Shown piece after piece: positions 25,151 to 33,726 of a DNA stretch of 64,000 nt. Under the pieces are notes generated by a model. It was not told the origin of the DNA, searched no databases, and saw only the letters and a program-made list of their open reading frames with translations. The position numbers and the translations under genes were made by a program. Source of the stretch: Lewinellaceae bacterium (GTDB lineage: Bacteria; Bacteroidota; Bacteroidia; Chitinophagales; Saprospiraceae). The stretch is taken from positions 62,001 through 126,000 of the forward strand of contig JACJYE010000014.1 in assembly GCA_020636255.1 (NCBI GenBank), in the 5' to 3' direction. Each line of letters begins with the position of its first letter. Position 1 is the stretch's first letter.

Positions 25151-26227
25151 ATGTCGGCGCTTCGAAAGATCGTGGTCAAGGTAGGCACCAACGTACTGGC
25201 GCGGGAAGACGGCCTGCTCGACATCACCAGCATCAGCCACCTGGTCGACCAGATCGCAGCGCTCAAAGCCCAGGGCGTGGAAGTCATTCTGGTCTCCTCG
25301 GGAGCAGTAGGCGCGGGGCGCAGCCTGTTCCAGGTGCCCGAAGGCGTGAGCAAGGTGGTGCGCCGGCAGGTGCTTTCTGCTATCGGGCAGGTACGGCTAA
25401 TGGAGATCTACCGGCAGCTGTTCGCCAACCACGGCCTGTTCTGCGCGCAGGTGCTGGCCACCAGGGCCGACTTTCAGGGCAAGACGCACTACACCAATAT
25501 GAAAAACTGTTTCCAGGCGCTGTTACGCGATAAGGTAGTGCCTGTGGTGAACGAGAACGACGTGGTATCGGTCAGCGAACTGATGTTCACCGACAACGAC
25601 GAACTGGCAGGCCTGGTTGCGGCTATGACCAACGCCCAGGCGCTCATTATCCTCAGCAGTGTGGATGGCCTGCTGAGCGGCCCGCCGGGCGAGCCCGGCA
25701 GCGAAGTGATCCCCGAGGCCGACCCCGCCGACAAGCAGCTGCTGAAGCTCATTCTGCCTTCCAAATCTTCCTTTGGCCGCGGCGGCATGCACACCAAGTT
25801 CCGCATCGCCCAGAAGGCTGCCAGGGCCGGCATAGCCACCTATATCGCCAACGGCCGCCGGGCCAATATCCTGCTTGACATTCTCAAAGGGCAGTACACC
25901 GCCACCCGCTTCCCGGCCACCGGTAAGCTTTCCAACCTCAAAAAACGCCTGGCCTATGGAGAAGGGGAAAGCAAGGCCGCCGTACATATCAACCGCGGCG
26001 CTGAAGTAGCGCTTTGCGCTCCCTACAAGATATCCAGCCTGCTGCCCGTGGGCATCACCCGCATCGAAGGCGAATTCGAAAAAGGCGACCTGATACGCAT
26101 CATCAACGAAGCCGGCGAGGCCATCGGCATGGGCCTGGCCCAGTACGGCTCGGATGTAGCCCGCCAGTACCTGGGCCAACAAGGGAAGCGCGCGCTGGTG
26201 CATTATGATTATCTGTACATCGGCTAG
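25151..26227 (+). CDS. proB: Glutamate 5-kinase with PUA domain
   Basis: 358 residues. The amino-acid kinase domain starts IVVKVGTNVLAREDG and contains VILVSSGAVGAGR, VVPVVNENDVVS and GRGGMHTKFRIAQKAARAGI. The C-terminal 75 residues are a PUA domain (GITRIEGEFEKGDLIRI ... YGSDVARQYLG). It phosphorylates glutamate in the first step of proline synthesis; proA, the next enzyme, is at 40085-41365. A clear ribosome-binding site (AAGGAG) lies 5 bases before the ATG. The stop codon is inside the first unit of a hairpin tandem array. Confidence 0.95.
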   Translation: MSALRKIVVKVGTNVLAREDGLLDITSISHLVDQIAALKAQGVEVILVSSGAVGAGRSLFQVPEGVSKVVRRQVLSAIGQVRLMEIYRQLFANHGLFCAQVLATRADFQGKTHYTNMKNCFQALLRDKVVPVVNENDVVSVSELMFTDNDELAGLVAAMTNAQALIILSSVDGLLSGPPGEPGSEVIPEADPADKQLLKLILPSKSSFGRGGMHTKFRIAQKAARAGIATYIANGRRANILLDILKGQYTATRFPATGKLSNLKKRLAYGEGESKAAVHINRGAEVALCAPYKISSLLPVGITRIEGEFEKGDLIRIINEAGEAIGMGLAQYGSDVARQYLGQQGKRALVHYDYLYIG

Positions 26228-26420
26228 CCCGTACCGCGAAGCTTCTGCTTCGCGATATTATACCCCGCCTTCCTGCTCTCTCCATACCCCTGCTAGCCCG
26301 TACCGCGAAGCTTCTGCTTCGCGATATTATACCCCCGCCTTCCTGCTCTCTCCGTACCCCTGCTAGCCCGTACCGCGAAGCTTCTGCTTCGCGAAAATAC
26401 AACTCCGCCTTTCCACCCTC
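26223..26420. repeat. Tandem array of three CCCGTACC-hairpin units
   Basis: Three units of 69-70 bp begin at 26223, 26292 and 26362 (each GCTAGCCCGTACC...). Each has the perfect hairpin CGCGAAGC-TTCT-GCTTCGCG (26235-26254, 26304-26323, 26374-26393). The last unit diverges after the hairpin. The array occupies the gap between convergent proB and a T9SS gene and overlaps the proB stop. The core is shared with the cluster at 61548-61815 in opposite orientation. Confidence 0.9.
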
Positions 26421-26507
26421 CCACTAAAAGCCGATACTGCGGATGCTCTGCCAGCAATCCACAGTATCGATAGTATCTACAGCATCCTGCCTCCTCCCCA
26501 GCCCTCT

Positions 26508-28634
26508 CTACTGGCTCACCACCAGTTTCCCCTGGTACGCTCCGCCAGCATCCGTAGCCAGTTGGTAGAAGTAAACGCCGGGCTTCAGCTGTTTGGCAGA
26601 AAGGGAGAAGCCATGCCCGCGGACGGCCTGCTGCAGCACCAGGCGCCCATCGGGGGTGAAGAGGTAGAATGTACCGGTAGCTGCTGCTGGCAGTTCAACG
26701 TTTGCCGTTTCGGTGAAGGGGTTGGGATAGGCTTTCAGCCCTGTTTGCAGGCCCGTAGCATGCGATTCATGCACCGTCACCACCACCTCGCCAACGGTGT
26801 GGAACACGGTATTGGTGATCACCGGCTCGTTGAAGTCGAAATAGATGGCAGCCGAGTTTTCGATGCGCGTCCCGTCTGGGTTGTCGGGCAGCTGCTCGAC
26901 GGTAAATTGTAGGAAACCGTTGGAAGCCTCGAGATTGGCGCTGCTATCGGGCAACTGTATGTTATCGAAGCGGAACTCCAGGATGTTGCCTTCCCGCCGC
27001 TGGAAGGTATAGGCATGACTGCTGGCGCCGGGGCGCACGCTGGCGGCATTTAACCAGGGAGAGAGCGTGTCGAGCACCACCACATTGAAGGCCGTGTCGG
27101 TGCCCGTATTCTGGAAGCGGATCTTGTACTCGATGGCGGTGTTCTCGCGCAGCAGGTGATCCTCGCCCACGCCGCGTGGCAAGGCTTGTTTATCGTTGGG
27201 GTCGTAAGAACCGACGTTTTGCTGGCAATCTATGGCGATGAAGGGGCCCGCTTCCAGAGGGCTGAACTGAGTGGCCATGCCCTGGCTGGAGCCACCCTGG
27301 GCGTTTTCGCCGCAGCCTTCCACCGAAGCTGCCGTCAAGCCCAGCCAGGGGTAGCCTTCCGGCTGCTCGGCTTCCAGCCGGTAGGTGGCGCCGTTGGCGG
27401 GTAGGGGCACGTTTATCGATTGGCCGCTGTCGAGGTCAAAGGGAGCCATCATGTACATGATGACGTCCTCTACCACCAGGTACTGGCGGGCTTCCTGCAT
27501 ATCCTCCGCACCGGTATTGGTGATGGTAAATACCACCTGCTGGTTGTCTTCATCGCAGGAACCGCTGACCTCGATAACGGGGCCGTCATACAGGCCGAAA
27601 CAGGGCTCGTCGGGGAAGATGTGCGCTTCCGTACAATGCGTCTGGCCCAGCTCGGCATCACAGCTCACCTGATAATAGATGGTAAAATCCCCGCATGCGC
27701 CAGGGGCTATTTCACCCACGGGGAAGGTGTAAGTATTGCCGCTTGCTCCGCTAAAGGGAATAGAGCTGCTGGTGAAGGACATAAAATCGTCGAGCGTTAC
27801 CTCTACATAAGCGGCGGCGGCGGGCTCTTCACCATAGTTGCAGTAATATACTTTGTAATAACCCGAAAAGCAGCGCCGCACAAAAGGCGACGCCAGGTCA
27901 ACCTGCAACGCGTAACAGCCCGGCTCGAGCTGGATGGGAAAATCCAGCATCAGGTTGGCGCCGATGAGGCTGGCAGCAGCGTACTGGTAGCTGACAGGGC
28001 AGGCCTGGGTGGTGCTCAGCGGCGTCAGTACGCTGATCTCCACATCATCGGCCAGCTGGAGGGCATCGGAAGGGATGTACAGGTTGTAGTACCCATCCGT
28101 ATCGGTAATAGCCGTGTAAGTTTGGGAGACGTTGTTAATTGGGGTGCTAAAGCTCAGGGTAGCGCCCACCTTCCATCCGGAAAAACCAGCTTCGCCGGCA
28201 GTCTGCGCGCAGTTCACATCTTCGTCGAGGAATATCCGCCCGGAAACCTGCTCCACATCTTCAGGGGGCAGCAGCGTAAATACCGACCAGCAGAAATTCC
28301 AGTTGCCTGCATCATCACCTGTCCAGAGGGTGACGATATAATCGCCGGGGGCCGTCAGCTCCAGAAAGGTGGTACCCGGCGGCTGGCCCACCACGCTGCC
28401 AATCCCGATCTGAAGCTCGACGCCCGTTCCGTTACAGTCGTCATAGCTGCCTTCATTAATATCGGAGGCCCACAGGATGAAGCTGGTGTCCCCGGGTTGC
28501 ATCGTAGTGATCAGCCCATCCGCGCAAACCGCTACGGGCGGGATCGTATCATTCATACAGTCCTGGGCTGCCATCCGGCCAGGCAAGGCCGACAAAACAG
28601 ATATGATTATGGCAAAAAGTAAAAGCTTTTTCAT
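26508..28634 (-). CDS. Large secreted protein with T9SS type A sorting domain
   Basis: 708 residues with a signal peptide (cleavage near MAAQD). The N-terminus resembles a HYR/Ig-like module (DTIPPVAVCADGLITTMQPG), followed by an SdrD-B-like region (VSGRIFLDEDVNCAQTAGEA), further Ig-like modules and a conserved DUF7619-like repeat at about residues 485-620 (SYDPNDKQALPRGVGEDHLL ... NSAAIYFDFNEPVITNTVFH). The C-terminal sorting domain is LKAYPNPFTETANVEL. It should be exported by type IX secretion and perhaps attached to the surface; binding partner unknown. The promoter-like TTTTTG...CATATTTG lies upstream. Confidence 0.85.
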   Translation of the reverse strand: MKKLLLFAIIISVLSALPGRMAAQDCMNDTIPPVAVCADGLITTMQPGDTSFILWASDINEGSYDDCNGTGVELQIGIGSVVGQPPGTTFLELTAPGDYIVTLWTGDDAGNWNFCWSVFTLLPPEDVEQVSGRIFLDEDVNCAQTAGEAGFSGWKVGATLSFSTPINNVSQTYTAITDTDGYYNLYIPSDALQLADDVEISVLTPLSTTQACPVSYQYAAASLIGANLMLDFPIQLEPGCYALQVDLASPFVRRCFSGYYKVYYCNYGEEPAAAAYVEVTLDDFMSFTSSSIPFSGASGNTYTFPVGEIAPGACGDFTIYYQVSCDAELGQTHCTEAHIFPDEPCFGLYDGPVIEVSGSCDEDNQQVVFTITNTGAEDMQEARQYLVVEDVIMYMMAPFDLDSGQSINVPLPANGATYRLEAEQPEGYPWLGLTAASVEGCGENAQGGSSQGMATQFSPLEAGPFIAIDCQQNVGSYDPNDKQALPRGVGEDHLLRENTAIEYKIRFQNTGTDTAFNVVVLDTLSPWLNAASVRPGASSHAYTFQRREGNILEFRFDNIQLPDSSANLEASNGFLQFTVEQLPDNPDGTRIENSAAIYFDFNEPVITNTVFHTVGEVVVTVHESHATGLQTGLKAYPNPFTETANVELPAAATGTFYLFTPDGRLVLQQAVRGHGFSLSAKQLKPGVYFYQLATDAGGAYQGKLVVSQ

Positions 28635-28665
28635 GGGTTATGATTTTAAATGCTTTGGAATGATA

Positions 28666-28699
28666 CAAATATGCGGCCCTGCCTTATGCCGATCAAAAA
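28666..28699 (-). promoter_or_regulatory. Promoter-like element for the large T9SS protein
   Basis: Minus-strand TTTTTG (28694-28699) and CATATTTG (28666-28673, seven of eight bases of TAnnTTTG) are 20 bases apart. The start codon lies 31 bases downstream. Confidence 0.5.
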
Positions 28700-28796
28700 C
28701 AAAATTCATAAATTGTATGAAAAAAAAGCTACTGATTAAGTGTCAATTATTTGTTTTTCAATTTTTTATGTGAAAAAATAATTTCCAAAATCCAGC

Positions 28797-30239
28797 ATGG
28801 AAGACAGTAAATTATGGCAATTGACAGAAAAACTCTCCAAGCCATACCTTCGCGAGGCCACGCATTGGGTGCATTCTCCCTTTTTTAACCGGCAGGAGCA
28901 CCTGGCCAGGCTGTGGGCGTACCTGCTCGGCATCAGCAGGCGTGCCAGCCCCAGGCCGGAGTATGAAAGTGCTTTCAGGGCGTCCTTCCCTGGAGAGCCC
29001 TATGACGCTCAGAAGATGCGCCTGGCCATGAGCGCCCTGTACCGCCTGCTGTTGCAATTTCTGGCATACAAAGAGCAGCAGGACAACCAGCCGCTACAGT
29101 TGCTACAGCAGGCCCAGGCCCTGCGCCGGCTCGGGCTGGAACAGCAGGCGCAGCAGCAGCTCCAGAAAGCGCAACAGGCCAACGACGACAGCCCCTTCCG
29201 CGACGTGGAGCACTTCAGGCTGCAGTACGAGATGCTGGAAGAGGCCTACCACTACTCGCTGCGCGCCCGCCCCGACAGCCCCGCCTACCTGCAGGAGCTG
29301 GCCGACAACGGCGACATCGCCCTGCTGGCCGCCAAGCTGCGCCAGGCATGCCTTACCCTGGCGCACAGGGCCGTATACCCCGCCAATTACCAGCCGGGCT
29401 TTATCGAAGAGGCTATCCACTACATCGAAGCCAAGGGCCTGCGCAGCCTGCCTTGCATCGAACTGTACTATTTCTACTACTACACCCTCAAGGAGCCCCG
29501 CGATGAGCAATACTTTCTCAAGTTCAGGGACCTGCTGATACAGGAAAGCCGGCATTTTCCCTCCCGGGAGGCCAATACCCTCTACCTGCTGGCCATCAAT
29601 TACTGTGTTAGAAAAGTCAACGACGGTTTTGTACAGTACTTCGGAGAGGTGATGCGGCTCTACCAGGAAGGGCTGAAGGCCGGGCATTTGCTCGAAAACG
29701 GCCAGCTATCCCGGTTTACTTACCACAATATCGTGGCCACGGGCTTACGCACCGGCGATTTCGACTGGGTGGAGCGCTTCATCCACGAATACCGCGCTAA
29801 GCTGGAACGGCCCTACCGGGAAAGCTCTTTCAGCTTTTGCCTGGCGCGCCTGGAATTCGCCCGCCAGCATTACGAACAGGCCCTGCCCCTGCTACAAAAG
29901 GCCAACTACCGCGACCCACTGCTCAACCTGGCCGCCAAAACGCTGCTGATCAAGATCTATTACGAAACGGAAGAATTCTCCCTGCTGCAGGCCCACCTGG
30001 AAGCGATGCGCAACTACATCCGCCGCAAAAAGGTGATCGGTTACCACCGTACCAATTACCTGAATATCACCCACTACGCCCGAAAACTGATGGCCCTGGC
30101 CCCTTTCGATAAGGCCGGCGCCCGCAAGCTGGCCGAAGCCATACGCGGCGAGGATGTGCTGACGGAGAAGGCCTGGTTCCTGGAGCAGCTACCGGGCCCA
30201 AACCCCGGAGGTTTGAACAAACCTACGGAGTTTGGGTGA
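28797..30239 (+). CDS. Hypothetical helical protein, unknown function
   Basis: 480 residues, with no signal peptide, and almost entirely helical. It is rich in Leu, Gln, Tyr and Arg (LLQQAQALRRLGLEQQAQQQ), and repeated helical hairpins around residues 130-440 resemble TPR-like solenoids (FARQHYEQALPLLQKANYRD). The start MEDSKLWQLTEKLSKPYLRE and a later FFNRQEHLARLW suggest a protein family in related bacteria, but I recognise no name. The last 13 codons coincide with an imperfect palindrome. It may act as a cytoplasmic scaffold; this is inference. Confidence 0.6.
   Translation: MEDSKLWQLTEKLSKPYLREATHWVHSPFFNRQEHLARLWAYLLGISRRASPRPEYESAFRASFPGEPYDAQKMRLAMSALYRLLLQFLAYKEQQDNQPLQLLQQAQALRRLGLEQQAQQQLQKAQQANDDSPFRDVEHFRLQYEMLEEAYHYSLRARPDSPAYLQELADNGDIALLAAKLRQACLTLAHRAVYPANYQPGFIEEAIHYIEAKGLRSLPCIELYYFYYYTLKEPRDEQYFLKFRDLLIQESRHFPSREANTLYLLAINYCVRKVNDGFVQYFGEVMRLYQEGLKAGHLLENGQLSRFTYHNIVATGLRTGDFDWVERFIHEYRAKLERPYRESSFSFCLARLEFARQHYEQALPLLQKANYRDPLLNLAAKTLLIKIYYETEEFSLLQAHLEAMRNYIRRKKVIGYHRTNYLNITHYARKLMALAPFDKAGARKLAEAIRGEDVLTEKAWFLEQLPGPNPGGLNKPTEFG
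30197..30236. terminator. Imperfect palindrome in the 3' coding end
   Basis: Arms of 19 bases (30197-30215 and 30218-30236), with a two-base centre and 17 complementary positions. They encode PNPGGLNKPTEF just before the stop at 30237-30239, and the convergent Rieske gene ends at 30243. It probably forms a bidirectional transcript end. Confidence 0.6.
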
Positions 30240-30242
30240 TTC

Positions 30243-31322
30243 TCACCCCATAAACTTCCCTACCAACGCATGAAAATGGTGTACGCATTTTTCCATCGTC
30301 GGTGAGAAACGCCCCTGCCTGTAAAAGCGCGAACGAACGCCCAGCTGAACGCTTTCCACCACTGCCTCGTCCTCCAGCTCAGTTTGGCCGATGCGGTTGA
30401 GGATGCGCTCCTGGGCCCTGCCACGAAAGGCATAAGTGCGGAAACGCACCCGGGTGCTATCCGGCCCCTGTGGTTCTACTACGTTCAGCGACAACCCCCA
30501 GGGGTAGAAGTTGAACATCAGGTTGGGAAACAACCAGAAGTAGTAAGCATACACCCGCCGCCCGTAATCGGCATAACCCGGAGGGATATCGAAACAAGGC
30601 TCTCCTGCTTTGGCGATGCCCAACTGCAGGTTGCAGTAGGGGAAAAGCTCGTAATCGTAATTGCCAAAGTCGAGGGCGGCGTTCAGGCCGGGGTGCACAA
30701 AGGGCACGTGGAACCCCTCCAGGTAGTTGTCGCAATACAGCGCCCAATGCGCTTTGGCCTGGTAATCCACGCTGCCTTCTGCTACAAACTCCAGCGTGTC
30801 GAGCGGCATCCAGGCGATGCGCTCGCGCATGGGCCGGGTGATGTCTCCGAAATCTGCGAATGGCTCCATCGATATGAAAAAGAGGCCTAGCCATTCCTGC
30901 AGCGGAAGCTGCGCCAGATTGTCGGCAGTGGTGGGAAAACGCTCCACGCCTTCGAATTCCGGCATTCTTTTAAAGGCGCCGTCCAGGCCAAAGCAACGGC
31001 CGTGGTAGCCGCACGTAAGCTGCCGCGCGGTACCTGCTTTTTCAACAATAACCTTCCCCCGGTGGGTGCATACGTTGGACAGGCAACGCGTTTGCCCTTC
31101 CGCGTCGCGCACCAGCACCAGAGGCTCGTCCAAAACCCCGGGCAATAAGGTGAAAGGGTAAAGGCTGCCATTCCCAGGCAGGGCCCCCGCTTCAGCTACC
31201 CAATGCCAGCTACGGGCAAAGACCTGCTCTTTGGCGCGCTCAAAAACGTCGCGACTGGTATAAAAGGCCGTGGGCAGGGTATATGCCTGCCGGATATTAG
31301 GGTTGATGGAAAATGAAGACAT
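30243..31322 (-). CDS. Rieske-type aromatic ring-hydroxylating oxygenase, alpha subunit
   Basis: 359 residues. The Rieske 2Fe-2S ligands are C85-T-H87 and C104-G-Y-H107 (NVCTHRGK and LTCGYHGRCFG). The catalytic mononuclear iron site includes H205 and H210 in DNYLEGFHVPFVHPG. These proteins insert oxygen into organic substrates with electrons from a reductase, which is not present nearby. The substrate cannot be predicted; relatives act on aromatic acids, betaines or other amines. It is the only gene of its pathway in this stretch. Confidence 0.85.
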   Translation of the reverse strand: MSSFSINPNIRQAYTLPTAFYTSRDVFERAKEQVFARSWHWVAEAGALPGNGSLYPFTLLPGVLDEPLVLVRDAEGQTRCLSNVCTHRGKVIVEKAGTARQLTCGYHGRCFGLDGAFKRMPEFEGVERFPTTADNLAQLPLQEWLGLFFISMEPFADFGDITRPMRERIAWMPLDTLEFVAEGSVDYQAKAHWALYCDNYLEGFHVPFVHPGLNAALDFGNYDYELFPYCNLQLGIAKAGEPCFDIPPGYADYGRRVYAYYFWLFPNLMFNFYPWGLSLNVVEPQGPDSTRVRFRTYAFRGRAQERILNRIGQTELEDEAVVESVQLGVRSRFYRQGRFSPTMEKCVHHFHALVGKFMG

Positions 31323-31354
31323 GTTTATTGTTTCAGATCAAGTTTCAACGCCAA

Positions 31355-31386
31355 GCCTGTCCCGTCTCTCGTCACCTCGTCTCCCA
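31355..31386. repeat. Low-complexity GTCTCCCA/GTCACC repeat
   Basis: On the minus strand 31361-31386 reads as GGGAGACGAGGTGACGAGAG-type sequence, related to 10464-10500 and 16062-16100. It lies in the 83-base gap between the Rieske gene start and the next gene's stop. Confidence 0.5.
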
Positions 31387-31405
31387 CAATGCTCCAGGCC
31401 CGGAG

Positions 31406-33550
31406 CTACCGCACCAGCATCACCCCCCCTTCGTGGAGCTCCCGTTGGCCGGTTATATTCTCCAGTTCGAGGTAGTAGGTGAAAATGCCCGGGCTGAGGC
31501 CCTGGCCACCGTCGGTGCCGTCCCAGAAGCGGGATGTTTCAGAAGACCGGAAATCCTTGCCCTCATACACCAGGCCGCCCCAGCGGTTAAAGACGCGGAA
31601 ACAGATGATCCGGACTTCTATGCCGGAGAAAACCTGAAACCGGTCGTTGCGGCCGTCGCCATTGGGTGAAAAAGCGTTGGGGATATAAACCGGGCATATA
31701 GAGCCGACCTCAACGGAATCGGCAAGGCTGCATCCATTAGCATCCGTAACTGCCAGTTGGTACCGGCCTGCACTCAGCCCCGGGAATTCCCCATCGGGCC
31801 GCTCCAGGCCGTTAAGGCTGAATATGTAAGGAGGTGTGCCGCCGTGCGACAAGGCGGAAATACGCCCATCATCTTCCAGGCATCGGCCGGGTTCAACATC
31901 GGCCGTAGAAAAGGCGAGGTTTTCCACCGCTTCAATAAGCACGGATAAAGGATCCGGCATACAGCCTGCTGCATCTATGGCCTCTACCTGATACATGCCG
32001 CCGCTCAGCCCTTCGAAAACCCCTTCAGGCTGAAGGGCGCTACCCGACAAGCTGTAACGATAACCGCCATTGCCGCCACTTGCCGTTACGGAAATCGCAC
32101 TGTTACCTGCTCCGCAGGCCTTTGTTTCCAGCAGTTCCAGCTGCATTGGCGGAACATCCTGCAGGCTGGCCTGGCTGCTATCGGAACACCCCTGTTGATC
32201 GACAACTGATAATGTATACACGCCGGCGCTGAGGCCTTCAAAAAGGCCTGACACCTGAGGGGGCCCCATATTGAGGCTATAGGCCAAAGCCCCCGTACCG
32301 CCGCTGGCCATGGCCTGCAGACTACCGGCGCCGGGCCCGCAGGAACGCGCCAAGATACTGCCGGCCACCACGGCGGGGCTGCCATTCAACACGATAGCTG
32401 TATCCGCGGTGCATCCCCGGGCATCCAGCACACTAAGCTGGTAGGGGCCGGCAGGCAGCCCGGAAAAGGTATGCTCCGGCCCATATACGCCCGAAAGGCC
32501 AAGACGGTACTGATAAGGAGGCAGGCCGCTTTCTGCAAAAAAAGTGATGCTGCCATTGAGCAGGCCGCAGCTGGCAGGGCTCAGCGTAGTGCCTGCGATC
32601 ACGGGGGCAATACCCAGGGAAGCCACCGTTACCGTGTCGGTGGCCATACAGCCGTCCTGGTTTTCCACATATACGGTATAGGTGCCGGCGGGCAGGTTGT
32701 TGAACACATTGCTCTGTTGAAAGTTCTGGCCGTCGAGGCTGTAAAAAAGATCGTCGCCACCGCCGCTAGCGGACACCAGAATAGCCCCCTGAGGGCTTGC
32801 GCAATCGGTAGGGGTGGCGAGCAAGTCGTCGATCTCTACCTGGTTGGCCGCCAGGAATTCCAGCGTACTGGCAGCGCCGTATATACTTTGGCCCAGATTG
32901 CAGAGCGGGCTGAGCTCCTGGCTCTCAAAATCGAGCTGGAATAAACCGCCGAATCCGCTGTCGTTGGTCACATAGGTCACGGTATGCGTACAATCCTCTA
33001 CGTAAGTGACGATGCCAAATATCTGCCCGCCCACGTTAAAATTCATCAGGGGGTAGCTATCCGGAGGCTCCATTATGTTAACAGCAATCATCTGGTTGCT
33101 CGTGGAGGCCATCACCAGCTGCCCCTGGAAAAAGGTCAGGTCGCCGGCCGAGCCGTAACCAATATTGCCATGATAGGTTGCGAGCGGCTGCATATAGCTG
33201 TAGAGCCGGCCATTGGCCGTGGCCGTGTAGATCCGGCCGTCGGGGCCGGCCACCAGTGAAGTGTATAAAGCCCCCGAAGGGAAATAGTGTTCGATGGCCA
33301 CCTGCCCGTTGGTGGTGTTGATCCTTGCCAGCTGCCCTGTTGTTGTTATGCCCCACAGCTGCCCGTCGGGAGTGTAGGTAATATCCCCCATGCTGTTGCC
33401 CGACTGTACGCTTACGATGGGTGAAAAACTACAGGTTTCGGGGTTGACGCGATACAATACATTCGACCCCGTAACGACGACGAACTCCTGGCTGGAAAGC
33501 AGGAAGCAGGATAGTAAAAAGAAGAATAGAAAGAGCAAGCGCTGGGCCAT
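31406..33550 (-). CDS. Secreted protein with SprB-like repeats and CHU_C (T9SS type B) domain
   Basis: 714 residues from ATG 33550, which opens a signal peptide (MAQRLLFLFFFLLSCFLLSS). An in-frame start at 33694 would place 48 non-signal residues in front and is rejected. An N-terminal beta-propeller-like domain (about 1-250) is followed by about five SprB-like repeats, each with a conserved Cys and SGG (for example TPTDCASPQGAILVSASGGG). The C-terminus is the gliding-motility CHU_C domain (PNAFSPNGDGRNDRFQVF ... LENITGQRELHEGGVMLV). It should be exported by type IX secretion to the cell surface; SprB-like proteins commonly mediate adhesion. Confidence 0.85.
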   Translation of the reverse strand: MAQRLLFLFFFLLSCFLLSSQEFVVVTGSNVLYRVNPETCSFSPIVSVQSGNSMGDITYTPDGQLWGITTTGQLARINTTNGQVAIEHYFPSGALYTSLVAGPDGRIYTATANGRLYSYMQPLATYHGNIGYGSAGDLTFFQGQLVMASTSNQMIAVNIMEPPDSYPLMNFNVGGQIFGIVTYVEDCTHTVTYVTNDSGFGGLFQLDFESQELSPLCNLGQSIYGAASTLEFLAANQVEIDDLLATPTDCASPQGAILVSASGGGDDLFYSLDGQNFQQSNVFNNLPAGTYTVYVENQDGCMATDTVTVASLGIAPVIAGTTLSPASCGLLNGSITFFAESGLPPYQYRLGLSGVYGPEHTFSGLPAGPYQLSVLDARGCTADTAIVLNGSPAVVAGSILARSCGPGAGSLQAMASGGTGALAYSLNMGPPQVSGLFEGLSAGVYTLSVVDQQGCSDSSQASLQDVPPMQLELLETKACGAGNSAISVTASGGNGGYRYSLSGSALQPEGVFEGLSGGMYQVEAIDAAGCMPDPLSVLIEAVENLAFSTADVEPGRCLEDDGRISALSHGGTPPYIFSLNGLERPDGEFPGLSAGRYQLAVTDANGCSLADSVEVGSICPVYIPNAFSPNGDGRNDRFQVFSGIEVRIICFRVFNRWGGLVYEGKDFRSSETSRFWDGTDGGQGLSPGIFTYYLELENITGQRELHEGGVMLVR

Positions 33551-33726
33551 GGTGTCAGGCAATTTTGAAGCCTTAAAGTTAATACGCCTGTTATGGAAAA
33601 AAACATTTTTTTGATAGCTTAGCGGGCCGGGCAATTTTTCCCGGTTTTTTCCACTCCTTACCGCACTTGATGCGGCACACCCCATCCAAGCCATTAGTAC
33701 TAACCAATTGCAAAAGCTTAAAGAGC

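Noticed and set aside
31406..33694. Phage or transposon genes near the T9SS cluster
   Set aside because: No integrase, transposase or phage structural motif was seen in any frame; the large genes are explained by secretion domains.
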